Positions 47,078 to 58,790 are shown, numbered from the stretch's first letter. The stretch: 64,000 nucleotides of DNA from Prosopocoilus inquinatus (GCA_036172665.1 CM069869.1:2914001-2978000); one strand, 5' to 3'. Notes: a model not told the origin generated them from the letters alone. Translations and numbers: made by a program.

Positions 47078-48302
47078 TAAAGTTGGCATATATGGAATAT
47101 CCATTCTTTGAGCCATCATAAATTCCGAACTAAGATACTAAATACTCAGATATTTTAATTAAAAATACTTTATGTTGTTTTCCAGCGGTTGCATATAATA
47201 AATTTAAGAAATACATATTTTTGGGGAAAATTCTGAAACAAATTAAAAAAACTGCATTTTCATGATATTATTTAAAATGGCGGATAATATGGAATAGTCA
47301 GTTGAGGTGACATGAAATAAGAGAAAATGTGCAATACTTTGAATTAATAAGGTAAAATATCAACTGTTGTACTAATCTACAATATAACAAACTAACTTTG
47401 GTGTAAAAAAACACTTTTATTTTAAAAAAATACGCCAAAATACATTTTTCTCGTACCGCGCGAAAACTTCCAAAACGATAAATTCACAAAATCATGTACT
47501 GTAAAGTTATGCAGTCTTACCAGCTAAGAACCTCTGTAGTAATGAGCACTGAAGCTCATGTTAATGCCAGAGTCGTTTAACAGATGCCGCTTCTTATTTC
47601 AAAAATACTATGTATTCCATATTAGCCGGTCTATTCCACATATGTATGTATGCTGACTTTACTCTACATATTTTCTTGGATTAAGAAAAATACTTAATTC
47701 CTAATTCAAAATATAGGTACATGTTTATGTTGTTTTGTTTATTTGTATTTTCATTTTCTTACGATATTTAAATGTGTATTTATTTTAGTAGACCTTTGCA
47801 TTAACAAGAGCTTTTAATGCGTAACAGAAGCTAATTGTAATTAACAGACAAAACGTTAACAGTTAGAACAAATTAACATTATAGAGAAGATCAAATTAAA
47901 GACTTTTTAGTCGCGTAAAAGTTACGGATATTTCACTTTTGTGTCGATTAAAAAAGAAATTAAGAAACTTAACTGTAACTTTTTTAGGGTTTTGGTCAAA
48001 AACGAATTAAGAGAAAAGCTTTATTTTGATCTTCTACAGCTGCCCTTTCAATCTCCTCCGTACGTTATAAAATAAATTAATAAAAATAAATCAAACCCTA
48101 ATAATTTCAAGTTCAAATATCATGAAAAGTATGAAAACAAATAAAGACAAACTACAAATTGTTGGAATTAGGGATCTTTCTTAATTAAAAAAAAATATGT
48201 TGCGAGTTTAACATGAATGCTTCTACGGCCGTCATCCATGATTGAATTGGCTACCGGTTGAAAACACGTCATTACTATTTCTTCCACTGCCATCATTTCG
48301 CC

Positions 48303-48470
48303 CTTCATTGTAGAAGAACCTCCTCAGGACTGATATTGGTGGCTGCAGCTTTTTTCTAGTCGTTGAAACTGACGGGAAGCAATAGAACACCACTAGCAGC
48401 TCTGAGGAATTTCTTCTGCAATGAAGAGCAAAACGTCGGCATAGGAAATATCTTGATGCGGTTCCAAACG
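48303..48470. repeat. Inverted PLE-like relic with decayed hammerhead-like motifs
   Basis: CTTCATTGTAGAAGAA at 48303-48318 is inverted at 48411-48426 (TTCTTCTGCAATGAAG). Each arm includes CTGAGGA followed by a CTTC/GAAG stem and GCGAAA or GCAAAA, then on the plus strand ACGTCGG. This resembles the ribozyme-bearing ends of Penelope-like elements, but the cores are imperfect. Confidence 0.35.
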
Positions 48471-49007
48471 GAATCAGTCATTTGGGTTTCCGATCGGCAC
48501 TTGTTTAATTTTTTCTTAATAATTTCTTGATTCAAACAAATTCCTAAAAGTTACATTTTACATATTTTGGATAACGTATCTAAAATAGAGTGTTGATAAC
48601 GTTAAAAATGTAAAAAAAACACTGCACCTTTAATCTATCGAATCTACTAACAGTAAAAAAGTAACGTCATGAGTACTCATATTTCCGGGTTCAATTAAAT
48701 GTTCGAAACTTTTAATGTGGACGCGAGTCAAAACTCGCATTTTTTTATAAAAAAGTTCAAGTTTATTACATTCTTTAAAACGGCGAGTCCCGAGTTCAAT
48801 TCGAGTACTCGAGTACTTTTATCTGAACTCGAGTCAATTGACTCGAGTCGACTCGATTCTTTTAAACGGCGATTTTCAGCCAAGTACTCGAGTCTTTTGA
48901 TCTGGACTCGAGTCTCTTGACTCGAGTCAAGACTCGATTCTTTTATAAAAGTATTCGAGTCGACTCGATTCTTAAAAACAGCGACTCGTCGCATCACTAC
49001 TTCATTG

Positions 49008-49551
49008 TCATCTCGTATCTATTAACTAGATCAAGTTTTAATATAGACAACAACAATTAATATTTTATTGATTTTATTGGTTTTCAAATAATAATTTTTC
49101 TTTATTCGGATATTTCAAATTTCTTTTAATAAATTCGAAACTATAAAATATTTTTATTCTAAAATGTACCGTCGCCGCCAAAAAAAAAATGGATACTTGA
49201 CGTAAATTTAGTGATGCTAAGCATTTTGCTGGGTGGCTGTATTTATGAACTGACACTTAAAAATGGCAGACAATAATTAATAAAGTTCAGTCATTATTTC
49301 GGTTTAAGAAATATTGGCTCACGTTAGCCAAAAGCTAAGGCAAAAAGGAAAAATTAATTTATCTTTAGAAAAACCTAATTTGTTTGTAATGTGTAGATGA
49401 CAGTTCATAATTACAGATACCCAGCAATAGTATTAGTATCATTAAATTTACGTCAAGAAAAGTAAAGTGTCCACGCTTTTTTGGCGGCGACAGTAATTTA
49501 ATAAGGTATGTACAAGAAAGAAAAAATTTTACAAGGATGATGGAAGGGAAT
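49008..49551. other. AT-rich sequence right of hAT
   Basis: Begins with a third copy of TCATCTCGTATCTATTAACT. No gene otherwise. Confidence 0.4.
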
Positions 49552-49715
49552 GTTCTTACTTAATGAACAGATAAAATAGCGACATCTTACTATCGCTTTT
49601 TGACCTGACATTGCAGTAGGATAGGCAAATTGAAGCGGGATTTGCTCCTAATAAGTCCCCCATGCAAGGCGGCCATGCTTACTGTTAAAGCATAATGAAA
49701 ATTTTTAGAAAAATT

Positions 49716-49882
49716 TTGTCCAATTTATTCGCAATTGCGATGTAAGAGTGATGAACAGATAAAATAGCGACATCTTACTATCGCTTTTTGACAATGCAAT
49801 GTCAGGTCAAAAAGCGATAGTAAGATGTCGCTGTTTTATCTGTTCATCATTCTTACATCGCAATTGCGAATAAATTGGACAA
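49716..49882. repeat. Near-perfect palindrome, about 77-bp arms
   Basis: The left arm reads TCCAATTTATTCGCAATTGC through GATAAAATAGCGACATCTTA to CTATCGCTTTTTGAC. The right arm is its inversion and ends GCAATTGCGAATAAATTGGA. The centre spacer is about 13 bp. A single transcript would form a long hairpin. Confidence 0.9.
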
Positions 49883-49916
49883 GTCGTTTTTGTTTGCAGT
49901 GGAAATGTCGAGCTAC

Positions 49917-49965
49917 GTCTCTGCTGAAGAAACCCCAAGCAGGGCTGAAACAGCTGTCCAGAGGC
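49917..49965 (+). ncRNA. Hammerhead motif, core intact, weakened stem II (copy C)
   Basis: Same layout as copy A: stem I GTCTCTG/CAGAGGC, core CTGAAGA, GAAA, stem III ACAGCTGT, cleavage base C. Stem II is AACCC/GGGCT, so its second pair is A-C. Still plausible as a ribozyme. Confidence 0.7.
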
Positions 49966-50031
49966 TGCTCGAGGTTTTCACTGCAATCAAAAACGATTTG
50001 CACAAAATTTTTCTAAAAAGTTCTTGCTTAA

Positions 50032-50828
50032 GTGTATAAATCTGGATGCCAATAACCATCTTTGAGCTCTATATGTAAAAAAATATTGTTTAATATTTTG
50101 ATGAAATAATTTAATACTTCCTTACCTCGGTCGATATTTTGGAAAAGTAAAGAGAGACAAATTACAATTGTAGGCTTTGTTTTTACATTTTTTTACAGCA
50201 CAAACCATTCCACTCCTGCACTTACTCATGGTAATTAATGTTTCTCATTGCCTAATTAATAAGAATAAACGCCTGTTCTTACAACAGGCTGGGAGTAACT
50301 AGTACGAAACTTGCGAAAAGGTGGATCAAAATTTCATGCGCAAATAAAACGCCGCCACTGACACAAGCAATGTCGGGTACCCCAGTGCAATTTAATCTTA
50401 AAACATGGCCAATCTATCTGCGCGTCTGAGATGCGCAAACTTTACCCCCACCCGAGAGTTTACTTTCTCTGTATTCTGTGGTATGGACAAGAAAAGGGGA
50501 AACGGCAAACCTACAATCAGAACTAAAGAAGTTATTGGAAATTCTACAGTAAATTTTTATTTATAGAGGTATTTCGCACTATACGTTTTGCTTTCCAGAG
50601 TCTCTCTTTATCTAAAATTTAACAAATCATACAGTATAATGGTTTAAATGAAATGTTTACAGAAAGCAACGTCCGTAAACATACGATAAATCTTGTAATC
50701 TACATGTTTTTTTTTTGTACATTTCAGAACACTCCGGAAATAAATCATTTTACGATTTCGCCGCTGTTTCGAATTATAATTGCCCCCCAAAGTTAAACTT
50801 TTATCGGCCCGGAATCAATAATTTTTGC
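50032..50828. other. Unrecognised noncoding sequence between family H copies
   Basis: No gene recognised. Confidence 0.3.
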
Positions 50829-51025
50829 TGAACAGATAAAATAGCGACATCTTACTATCGCTTTTTGACCTGACATTGCAGTAGGATAGATAAATTGAAG
50901 CGGGATTTGCTCCTAATAAGTCCCCCATGCAAGGTGACCATGCTTGCTGTCAAAGCATAATGAAAGTTTTCAGAAAATTTTTTTTGTGCAAACCGTTTTT
51001 GATTGCAGTGAAAACCTCGAGCAGT

Positions 51026-51069
51026 CTCTGTACAGCTGTTTCAGCCCTGCTTGGGGCTTCTTCAGCAGA
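51026..51069 (-). ncRNA. Hammerhead motif, intact core, short stem I (copy D, minus half)
   Basis: The minus strand has CTGAAGA, stem II AGCCC/GGGCT, GAAA, ACAGCTGT and cleavage base A. Stem I is limited to about five pairs (TTCTG with CAGAG) because the half element is cut off nearby. Confidence 0.65.
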
Positions 51070-51122
51070 ATAAATTGGACAAGTCGTTTTTGTTTGTGTT
51101 TGCAGTGGGAATGTCGAGCTAC

Positions 51123-51171
51123 GTCTCTGGTGAAGAAGCCCCAAGCAGGGCTGAAACAGCTATCCAGAGGC
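51123..51171 (+). ncRNA. Hammerhead relic, core mutated (copy D, plus half)
   Basis: Same arrangement as copy A but the core reads GTGAAGA in place of CTGAAGA. The invariant first C is lost, and stem III is ACAGCTAT. Probably inactive. Confidence 0.7.
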
Positions 51172-51239
51172 TGCTCGAGGTTTTCACTGCAATCAAAAAC
51201 GATTTGCACAAAAAATTTTTCTAAAAAATATTTTTTGCG

Positions 51240-51870
51240 TTGATCTCATTGTAAATTATTTGCAATCATCAGCAGCAGTGTTTCCTTTTCGTGGGAACTA
51301 AGTTGAATGTTTATTGTAAACGTCCGGACTATTGTAAAACTCAGCGTCGCGTTAGTTTTATTGTATCACTTTATTTCCTGCGAACTGAGATTTTTGCCTA
51401 TTTGATATTCCACCATTTCCATTTTTTGAGCACAAGTATGGGGATCTCACTTATCTTAGAGAGATAGGAGGTTGGTTAAATTAGGCCAAAGTTGCGTATT
51501 TTCATGCTAATCTGAAGAACAACGTAAATTATTCCTTTTCGTTTTGAACATATTGAGAAAAAACGAAACGAACGCACTTCCTGCGGTTTCAATCTATTTT
51601 GTTTTGCATTTAGCAGCCAGTTTTTTCATAATTTCGTGGACAATTTTGCCATAAATCTTTATGAGTTAGTTATTTCAGCTTTAATAAAAACATTTCGTCG
51701 GCCTGTAGTCAGTCTTCTTTGCGCTGGCCTCGCAGTTATCTTGCAATCGTCTACGGCTGTATTTCACAATATTTCGTGGGAATTAAATAGATTGTTTATT
51801 CACTAAATAATAAGCTTTTGTTAGCTTGTTATGCTGGCGAAGTTACAAATTGCTTTCACACTTAATATTT
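51240..51870 (-). repeat. Repeat S fragment and flanking sequence
   Basis: 51766-51860 contains CACAATATTTCGTGGGAATT and TGGCGAAGTTACAAATTGC, the inverted S block. The rest is unrecognised. Confidence 0.5.
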
Positions 51871-52412
51871 GTCGCCATTCGCTCCAACTATCATCAGATT
51901 TTACCCGGTTGGTTCTAACTTGTGTCATCTCGGTTTTGGTTCGTTCCAAGTCCTTCTTTCATATTTTCACGACGAAGCAAGGTTCGGTTTTATTAACTTG
52001 ATGCGTGGTTGTTGCGTTTAGGGTTGCCTCGCCTTCCCTAAAGTTCGTTGATGTCGTTGAGAGGGGGCTTGGGCCCATTTTTTCGGTGTGTCCATTTAAA
52101 GGACTCCGCACACTTTATCGTTGTGGAATCGAGGAATCCTGCACCTAGAAGTTCCTGCAGCTTATCCCAGTTTGTCTACTGCGTCTGGAATTTGGACAAC
52201 TATGATTTGTGATCGTTGCTTTGTCATTGAAGTTATTGCTGTCGCATTTCACAGTCATCATTTGTTATTTGTGTTGAATTCATTATCGTGTAAATTTGGT
52301 TTTTAATATATTAATAGTTTTTGACTTACTGAAGGCGAATATGTGCGTTAACTTTTACATTCTTTTGCATTTGATTGCTTAATGCGTTTTCCACTAAATT
52401 GTTTCTGACATT
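51871..52412. other. Unrecognised noncoding sequence
   Basis: No gene recognised. Confidence 0.3.
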
Positions 52413-52422
52413 AAACTATTGG

Positions 52423-52553
52423 AAAAATTTTGTGCAAATCGTTTTTGATTGCAGTGAAAACCTCGAGCAGCCTCTGTACAGCTGATTTGTCTATCCTACT
52501 GCAATGTCAGGTAATAAAGCGATCGTAAGATGTCGCTATTTTATCTGTTCACC
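52423..52553 (-). mobile_element. Family H copy E, ribozyme deleted, 10-bp TSD
   Basis: Flanked by perfect AAACTATTGG (52413-52422, 52554-52563). Retains both ends (AAAATTTTGTGCAAATCG left, GTCGCTATTTTATCTGTTC right) and one hairpin arm up to CAGCTG, then jumps to ATTTGTCTATCCTACTGCAA. The ribozyme core and the second arm are missing. Confidence 0.8.
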
Positions 52554-52563
52554 AAACTATTGG

Positions 52564-54856
52564 TTAAGATTAGGTGGTACTTAGTTATTTTCGTGTTTAA
52601 GCTAGCTAACCCTCACGTTCGTCACAACTGTAGCTGCTGGCTGTGCTGTAAGTTTATTTAATGAATTGTTACGACTCAATCGGTAGGTAACAAAGACTTA
52701 ATATGTATAGTTTTTTTTCCCACGTCTCGATTGTTGCCGATTCTGAAAAAGATGATGCTCTGATTAGCGGAACACCGAAATGTACAGTGGTGGCGTTACT
52801 CCTGAATACTAAACTCGCCCTTATTGACCTGTTCGGGAAACAATTTCCGATTTACTTGGCCTCCAGTGTACGTACATCAACTGGCTCTAAGCGATTCCCA
52901 ACTGAAAGTTTTCCCGTAAATTATTCGGGTATTTGCTATCGGCTTAACCTAAAGGAAGGAAAATTATTTGCGGTACTTTAGTACTGTGGAAAGAAAGAAA
53001 TATCTAATTTTATAGTTCAATTACGTTCGAAAATTGAATAGAAAATTTAAATTTGAGAGTGACTTAATTCTCGAGCCTGGTGCCTAATTTATTTTAAATA
53101 GAATTTACCGGCTAATACATGTAGAAATTTAACAAAGAGGGATGGTTCTTTTAAGGCCCGAAAGTTTCGACGCCCGCGCGGCGCTCGGGTCCACATATAA
53201 AACCAACCCCTCGCCTAATTTTATTTGGTGCGAGTCGACGCGCGGTTAAGTAAAATAGCTGTTCAGTGGTGCTTTGCATATCTCAGCAATAAGGAGCACG
53301 TTTAGCAACATTAATAAAGCATTTCTGCATTTTAGGGCCCGGCGTTCCGTCGGCGGTAATGCGCTTTTCCGGACGGATCGCGCATTTCCTCGAATTAAAT
53401 TCGCCGTAAGAACTGCCAATTCCTGCGGAACGAGCTTTCGATCCGCATAAATATCGGCCGCAATCGCGTGCATGATTTTTATGCGTCCCGGCGCTAATTC
53501 AATCTAAATTTCGGTTCAGACGTTCTTTTGTGTGCGTGTTTGCGCGGTCTTGCAGAAACGCCCGCTTAAAAGAGAAACACTAACAAAGAGTCGATTGCTT
53601 GCTTCTTTCTATTAAGTTGTTTAGGGGCTCCGTACTGTAAGGGCACGACTAAAAAAAAAAAAGAATCGACGATTTTAAACGCAAACCTTCAGCATTTGCA
53701 ATAATTGTTCTACTAACGTAGAAAATGTAAACGCGGGAAGGAATGTTAGGACGTCATTGGGGCTGGGAGGAAACTTAATTAATTTCTTATGTAAACAAGA
53801 AAGTGTTTCAGAGGGCTTCTAAAGGAAGATAGGGAGACTAAAATAAGATACAAAGCGTTTAGGTACTTACAGGGAAAGGACAACTTTACTTCATAAGTTA
53901 ACACGCCTTAACATGGTGCAAATTAAGATTCAGGCACTATGTAGGTGGTGTAAAAAGAAACTAACAAAAAGCAAATTACATTTTGCGGTTATTATTTCAA
54001 ATAACAAGCGGAATTCATTTAAAAAGCACGAGATAATCAATTATCACTTAGTCCAATCAAGAACGTTTCGATTTATTTTGTTTTTGTCAAAGCGCTGGCG
54101 AACGAAACGTGAAATTAGACCGTATGTAATATTTTCATTCATTCACATTTGTGCAAATATCGTTTTGAATAATTTGCAAATTCGTAATTTCGACGTGCAA
54201 ATAAATCATACAATGATAAAATGTGATCCTGTGGGCGGTAAATGTCAGAGTTTAATTTATGGAATTATATTTATGTTTTTTTTTTTTTTTTTGAGGGGGA
54301 AATCATAAGCCCGTCTAATTTAAACACGTTTCATTTCGAAAAACTACTGTTTCGGTCTAAATTACACTTGAATAAGTGCTTTACAACAATTTTCAAAAAC
54401 TTTATCAATCAATTCGCTCTCGTGCCCCCTTTGTAATCGGTGGAAGTGACTTGGCATCGCCGTGTGGTGTTTGCGTTGTTACGGTGCAAATTTCCGTATC
54501 AAGTTCCACTACGGGACGGTTTACGGAGCTTTTTCCGTTTATTGTTTGCCTTCATCGATCGATATCGAACTTTTCTAGAAGAATTTTGGGATTGGTCAGG
54601 TCGGCTCATGTGGCTCTATTCTCTCCCAATAATACTATCTTCACACAGAAGCAAGTCAAAGTAAAGATGTTCGGTTTACCGGTTTGTTTTAACTGGATCA
54701 TGTTAATTAATCGGAAATAACCAGTCTATTGATTAACAAGAGATTTCACAGGAAACGATAATCGATTATAAAAATAAAACAATTCTTAAATAAACAAAAT
54801 TTGAAAAAAAGTTAAAAATACGAGAAAACTAGTTCAGTTTAGAAGAGAAATAACGA
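52564..54856. other. Unrecognised noncoding sequence with GC-rich island
   Basis: 53150-53560 is GC-rich, repeat-free by eye and carries homeodomain-like TAATTC and TTTATG words, perhaps regulatory. The reading frames at 52703-52981, 53913-54308 and 54376-54720 have no recognisable domains and are not called. Confidence 0.3.
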
Positions 54857-55622
54857 ACGGGTATCTACATTGGAGATGGGACAATTCGCCGTCGCCGATT
54901 CACCGTCACCAATTCGTCCTAGAACCAATTCGCTTCGACCCAATTTACATTCCGACCAATTCGCCGTCGCATGTTACCACTTTATTTAGCTTGATGAGCT
55001 CTAAACCACTTTCTGACTATTTTAGATAATGTACAAGTTATACCTACGAATTGAATGAAAAAACCTTTTTTTGTTTCAAACCAAAATAAATTCCTAATTA
55101 CAGTATGACCATCGTAAGACACAAAATTGCGAACTAATTGGTGCTGTTGGTGCACATAATCATAATTATATATTTTTTTAATTTAACTTCCAATTTTTTT
55201 TTTTAATTTGTAATTTTAAATGACGAGCTTTCACGAATCAATATCTCGAAAACAGTCGACTTTTGATGTGTAGTGATTTTGATTTATATGAAAATCAATA
55301 TGATTTTGAATAGAATATGAAAACATGAAAAAGAAAAATTGGAGAGATTTTGCGAACACCCCACAGAATAAGAAATACAAAAAAAATATGTCAGTTTCTT
55401 TATCTTTATCTATGTATCATTAATTAATGAAAAATTATTTGATTTTCCATTAAATATGCTAGCTTTTTTATTTTATTTACGTATAATTATCGTATATTAT
55501 TAGTTAGTATGTACCTGGATTAAAACTTTAATCGCTGACGGCGAGTTTTCCGTCTGCGAAGTGTATCTACGTCGAATCGGCGACGGTGAACTGGCGACGG
55601 CGAATTGTCCCCTAGACCCGTT
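54857..55622. mobile_element. Long-TIR element with CAATTCGCCGTCG iterations
   Basis: Left GGGACAATTCGCCGTCGCC is matched by inverted right GGGGACAATTCGCCGTCGCC, with ACGGGT outside both. Each end has several diverged CCAATTCGCCGTCG iterations (54880-54975; 55535-55605 inverted). The interior is AT-rich and noncoding. The flanking duplication is unclear. Confidence 0.65.
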
Positions 55623-56430
55623 TACGTTTGACTCATTTCGATTTACTGTCATGGCACGCTTGGACGAATAGAAATCACTAAAACAGAGGCAAAAATACAC
55701 ACCCTGGACCTGACCAGTCGAGCAAAATAGCAAAAGTTATCGCAAAGTCATCGACCATAATGACAAGAAAAACCTGGTAGTCGGATGCAAGATTTAGAAA
55801 TCGGTTCTTCACTTTAAACCTAATACCTAAAATACCAGTTAAAGTTAAAAGACAAGAGCGCACATCGATTGTTTCGTGGGCTATTTAGCCATTTTGTTTC
55901 ATTCACTGTTGTGAGGTTTTGGTGGTGACTGACGAACGTGATCTGAACGACACTCTCCGCTAATTGCCAAGCCTGACAACTGTCTTAAATCAGGCATTTA
56001 TGACAAGCTAATGCTGAGCGCAATTTTGTTTATTAAGTTCGTCTCATTTATTCTTTAGGCTCCTAGTTTTAGTCATGGTTTCGTTTTTGGTTCTATTATT
56101 CGTTTTCACTGATCACTTCATTTGAGGACGTTCCGAAGCCAAATACATGTAGCGATATTGGCATTTTCGCACGAGGTATTTGGAGTCGAAGTCCGCTCCA
56201 CGGTAAGCATCGCCGCAGGACATTAAGAATCGTTCGCATGAGGAGAGACTGCCGCTACGTTCCGCCGTCGACCTGCACTGTCAAACGCCTCCTTTTGGAC
56301 GAATGTGTGACGTGAACACAGCGCCACCTCTTGGACGAAGACATGACCTAAACACAACTTGGTCGGATACCACCAAGTTAGCTTTAAATTTTTTAATCGT
56401 GTTTCGAACGACTCACAATCGGATACAAAC

Positions 56431-57670
56431 TAGAAATGCGCGACTTCGACTACATAGTCGATAATGGTCGACTTATACCTTTAGTCGAATTAGTCGATGT
56501 CATCGTCGATTAAAGAGGTGCACGATTAAACTATTTTATGCATGTCGACTGGCAGATCGAATCTGTAAGTAAAGTCGACTAAGCTATAATTCATTTGTCA
56601 ATAACGCAAGTCGATTGATTAAGTCGAATAAATAGTCGATTTCTCACACCGACAATTTTATAGGCACACAATTGAAACCAAAATACCAAGTGAAAAAGTG
56701 ATAAGTGTAATAAGAAATTGTTTTGTCAAATAAAATTTATCCATATTTGATTAAAAATTTGGTTTTGCAACTAAAATTTATATATCAGGGGTATCATAAA
56801 CAAATAATAAATACTGTTACGAATTTGGGGTTCACAAATTATAGTCGTTAATTTTCAGAACACTTTAATTAAAAGCTGAGGCTTTACACAATTGACAACA
56901 CAGTTGTAATGAGCTTGTCTATCAAATAAGACTTTTAGAAAATGTACTTTCTATTGATTCGAGGTACGAATCCTTCGCCTGCCAACTTAATAACTAACTA
57001 CTCCTGGCGTATCGTACTGCTTATATAGCAGAGCCCTCTGTTGCTGGAACATACTAGAATGATCGAGTAATCTTCGATCATGTTCTGTGACGCAAGGTGG
57101 CGTACTGATGCTAAAAATAGATCTGTTCGCGCGTGACGGCTGTAACAATACAATACTAAAGGTGCAAGTCACCGTGAAACAAAATCAAGTAAATTTAACT
57201 TAAACTCAGGTCTCATGTCTATGTTAACACAAAGATCTTTGAATGATCTTGGTAAACCACATATTTAGGCAATTGCACTGGAAATAGTTATGTATTTTTC
57301 TCCACTAAATTCTTCAGTTAATTGTATAAAGGGTTTTAGGATAAGTACCATATCTATTAAAATAGCCCATTCTAAATCAGAAAGATTATCTGGAGTTCGT
57401 TCTGATGTTACTCCCGTAATTGTTAATGATGGAGGACAATTAATCGACGATGATAAAATGTAAGTCGACTAGCTCGATTAAAGGTACAAGTCGACTATTG
57501 TCGACTATTTAGTCGAAGTCGAAAACCGAATCGTTGTTAGATGTCGACTAAAATGTCGACTACTTATTCGACTTGCACTGTGGACCAATTAATTGTAGCT
57601 TACTCCACTTTACATTCATAGACTCGATTTATAATCGACTTGCATTAAATCGCTTAGTCGCTCATTTCTA
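56431..57670. mobile_element. hAT-type element, perfect 8-bp TSD, splits repeat P
   Basis: TIRs are TAGAAATGCGCGACT (left) and TAGAAATGAGCGACT (inverted right), flanked by ATACAAAC at 56423-56430 and 57671-57678. The uninterrupted site GGATACAAACTC can be inferred from repeat P at about 61080-61095. Ends are full of AGTCGACTA words. A 333-bp solo LTR is nested inside; without it the element is about 900 bp and has no clear transposase frame. Confidence 0.9.
56815..57147 (-). mobile_element. Solo LTR, 333 bp, family L1
   Basis: Reverse-complement copy of 25201-25531, bounded by TGTTACGAATTTGGGG and GACGGCTGTAACA. Flanked by ATAC on both sides (56811-56814 and 57148-57151). Nested in the hAT element. 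Confidence 0.92.
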
Positions 57671-58790
57671 ATACAAACTCAAACTCATTGAACGGGCATT
57701 AAGCTAGTGACGTACGTAGTAACGACATACGGGCCCCGCTATTCGTGATTTATTTTCGAGGTATTCGAGTATGGCGCGCTCACAATTAAATTTTTTTGTG
57801 CGTTAATGAATAAAAAACGCGTGCAGTAACTGATGTGATGTTCCTTTTTTTTTCTCTTTTTTTGTAAATTGTTTGGCGCTTTCTTTGAACAACCCCGTCC
57901 CACTGAATAGCCGGCGCGGCGCTGGGACGTAAGTTAATTTCCTCGCCCAAAATCTTGCGACTTACAGGTAGAGAGCAGCGTTGGATTTTCTGTCGTGCTT
58001 TCTAGCGTAGTTTGGAGTTAATTCTCGTTGAGTTTGGATTGACTTACGACTTGCGATATCGTCTGAAAATCACTTTGTGTTGTCAATTCAATGAGAGTAG
58101 TCTAAGAAAAAAAAAGAAAATATTCATTTTATTTACCTGAGCATTTTCGTCAAAATATTTCGAAAATAGTTTTAATTTTGTTTTTCAATGTTTTCAAAAT
58201 TTAATTTTTTATTCGGTGCTTATAGTACTGCTACCAGCTCTTTCCTCTTAACTATCTCTCTTTTCATTACCTGTCAGTAGGGGACCACAGCGATAAATGT
58301 CAAATGTGTCGGCAATTTGTAACTTCGCCAGAATAACAAGCTAATATAAAGCTTTTTTCACAGGAATGAAACGCGACGTCGAGCTTTACGACCTAACCTT
58401 AACGTTAGATAAACACACTATTTAATTCCTACGAAATATTGCAGCACAAAAGACGCGTCGTCGAGCTTTACAACCCGGTATCAATGTTAAATAAACATAG
58501 TATTTAATTCCTACGAGATATTACGAAAGCTGATTGCGACCTTTGCGAATCTATGATGAGCCCAGCTCAGTGAAGATGGTCGCAAGAGAAAGTCGAACTA
58601 ACAAGTAGCCAAATCTTGGAGAGCAGAGGACGTCGCCTGGCGTAAAACGATTTATCCGAACGACCCGAGCTTGCAAAAAGCGCCAGGAATATTCGCGAAA
58701 ATTAAGCATGCACGTATTAGGTTCTGAAAAAGGCCCAATGAAGTTAAATAAAACTGAAAATCCAGATTCGGTAGTCTTACAAGCCACCAT

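Larger units (their letters stand above)
45914..48999. mobile_element. hAT-type element, 3086 bp, perfect 8-bp TSD
   Basis: Terminal inverted repeats are identical for 18 bp (TAGTGATGCGACGAGTCG) and the 8-bp flanks CTTCATTG (45906-45913, 49000-49007) are identical, diagnostic of hAT transposition. Both ends are packed with ACTCGAGT and GAGTCGA words on both strands, typical of subterminal transposase-binding repeats (45930-46230 and 48720-48990). No transposase frame is visible in the AT-rich interior, which holds a nested mariner-type MITE (46846-47077) and a Penelope-like hairpin relic (about 48303-48470). It is therefore non-autonomous. Confidence 0.9.
49564..50019 (+). mobile_element. Family H copy C with palindromic 5' region
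   Basis: Flanked by GTTCTTACTTAA (49552-49563) and GTTCTTGCTTAA (50020-50031), a 12-bp duplication with one mismatch. It starts TGAACAGATAAAATAGCGAC. It includes an extra block (TTTGCTCCTAATAAGTCCCC) shared with copy D, then a near-perfect palindrome at 49716-49882 made of a 5' end and its inversion, then the hairpin body with the ribozyme and the GATTTGCACAAAATTTTT end. Frames such as the one at 49825-50016 are not genes. Confidence 0.8.
50829..51229. mobile_element. Family H copy D, head-to-head ribozyme dimer
   Basis: Starts TGAACAGATAAAATAGCGAC, repeats the copy C block TTTGCTCCTAATAAGTCCCC, then carries a minus-strand half element (50990-51068) abutting a plus-strand half (51070-51229). 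Hence two inverted hairpin bodies, each with a ribozyme, face each other. Imperfect flanks ATTTTTGC (50821-50828) and TTTTTTGC (51231-51238) may be the target duplication. Confidence 0.75.
55870..58790 (-). repeat. Repeat unit P (1.7 kb), inverted copy, split by a hAT
   Basis: Reverse-complement homology, without the hAT insertion, to 60040-61640 over the whole length. Shared words include GCCATTTTGTTT, AAATCAGGCATTTATGACAA, GGTAAGCATCGCCGCAGGAC, GGGCGAGGAAATTAACTTAC (inverted), and an S block near the inner end. No coding region is recognised. The reading frames here are shared only where the repeat is. Confidence 0.9.

Noticed and set aside
54376..54720. 114-codon plus-strand frame
   Set aside because: No domain, no signal or splice context; overlapping frames of similar length suggest chance.
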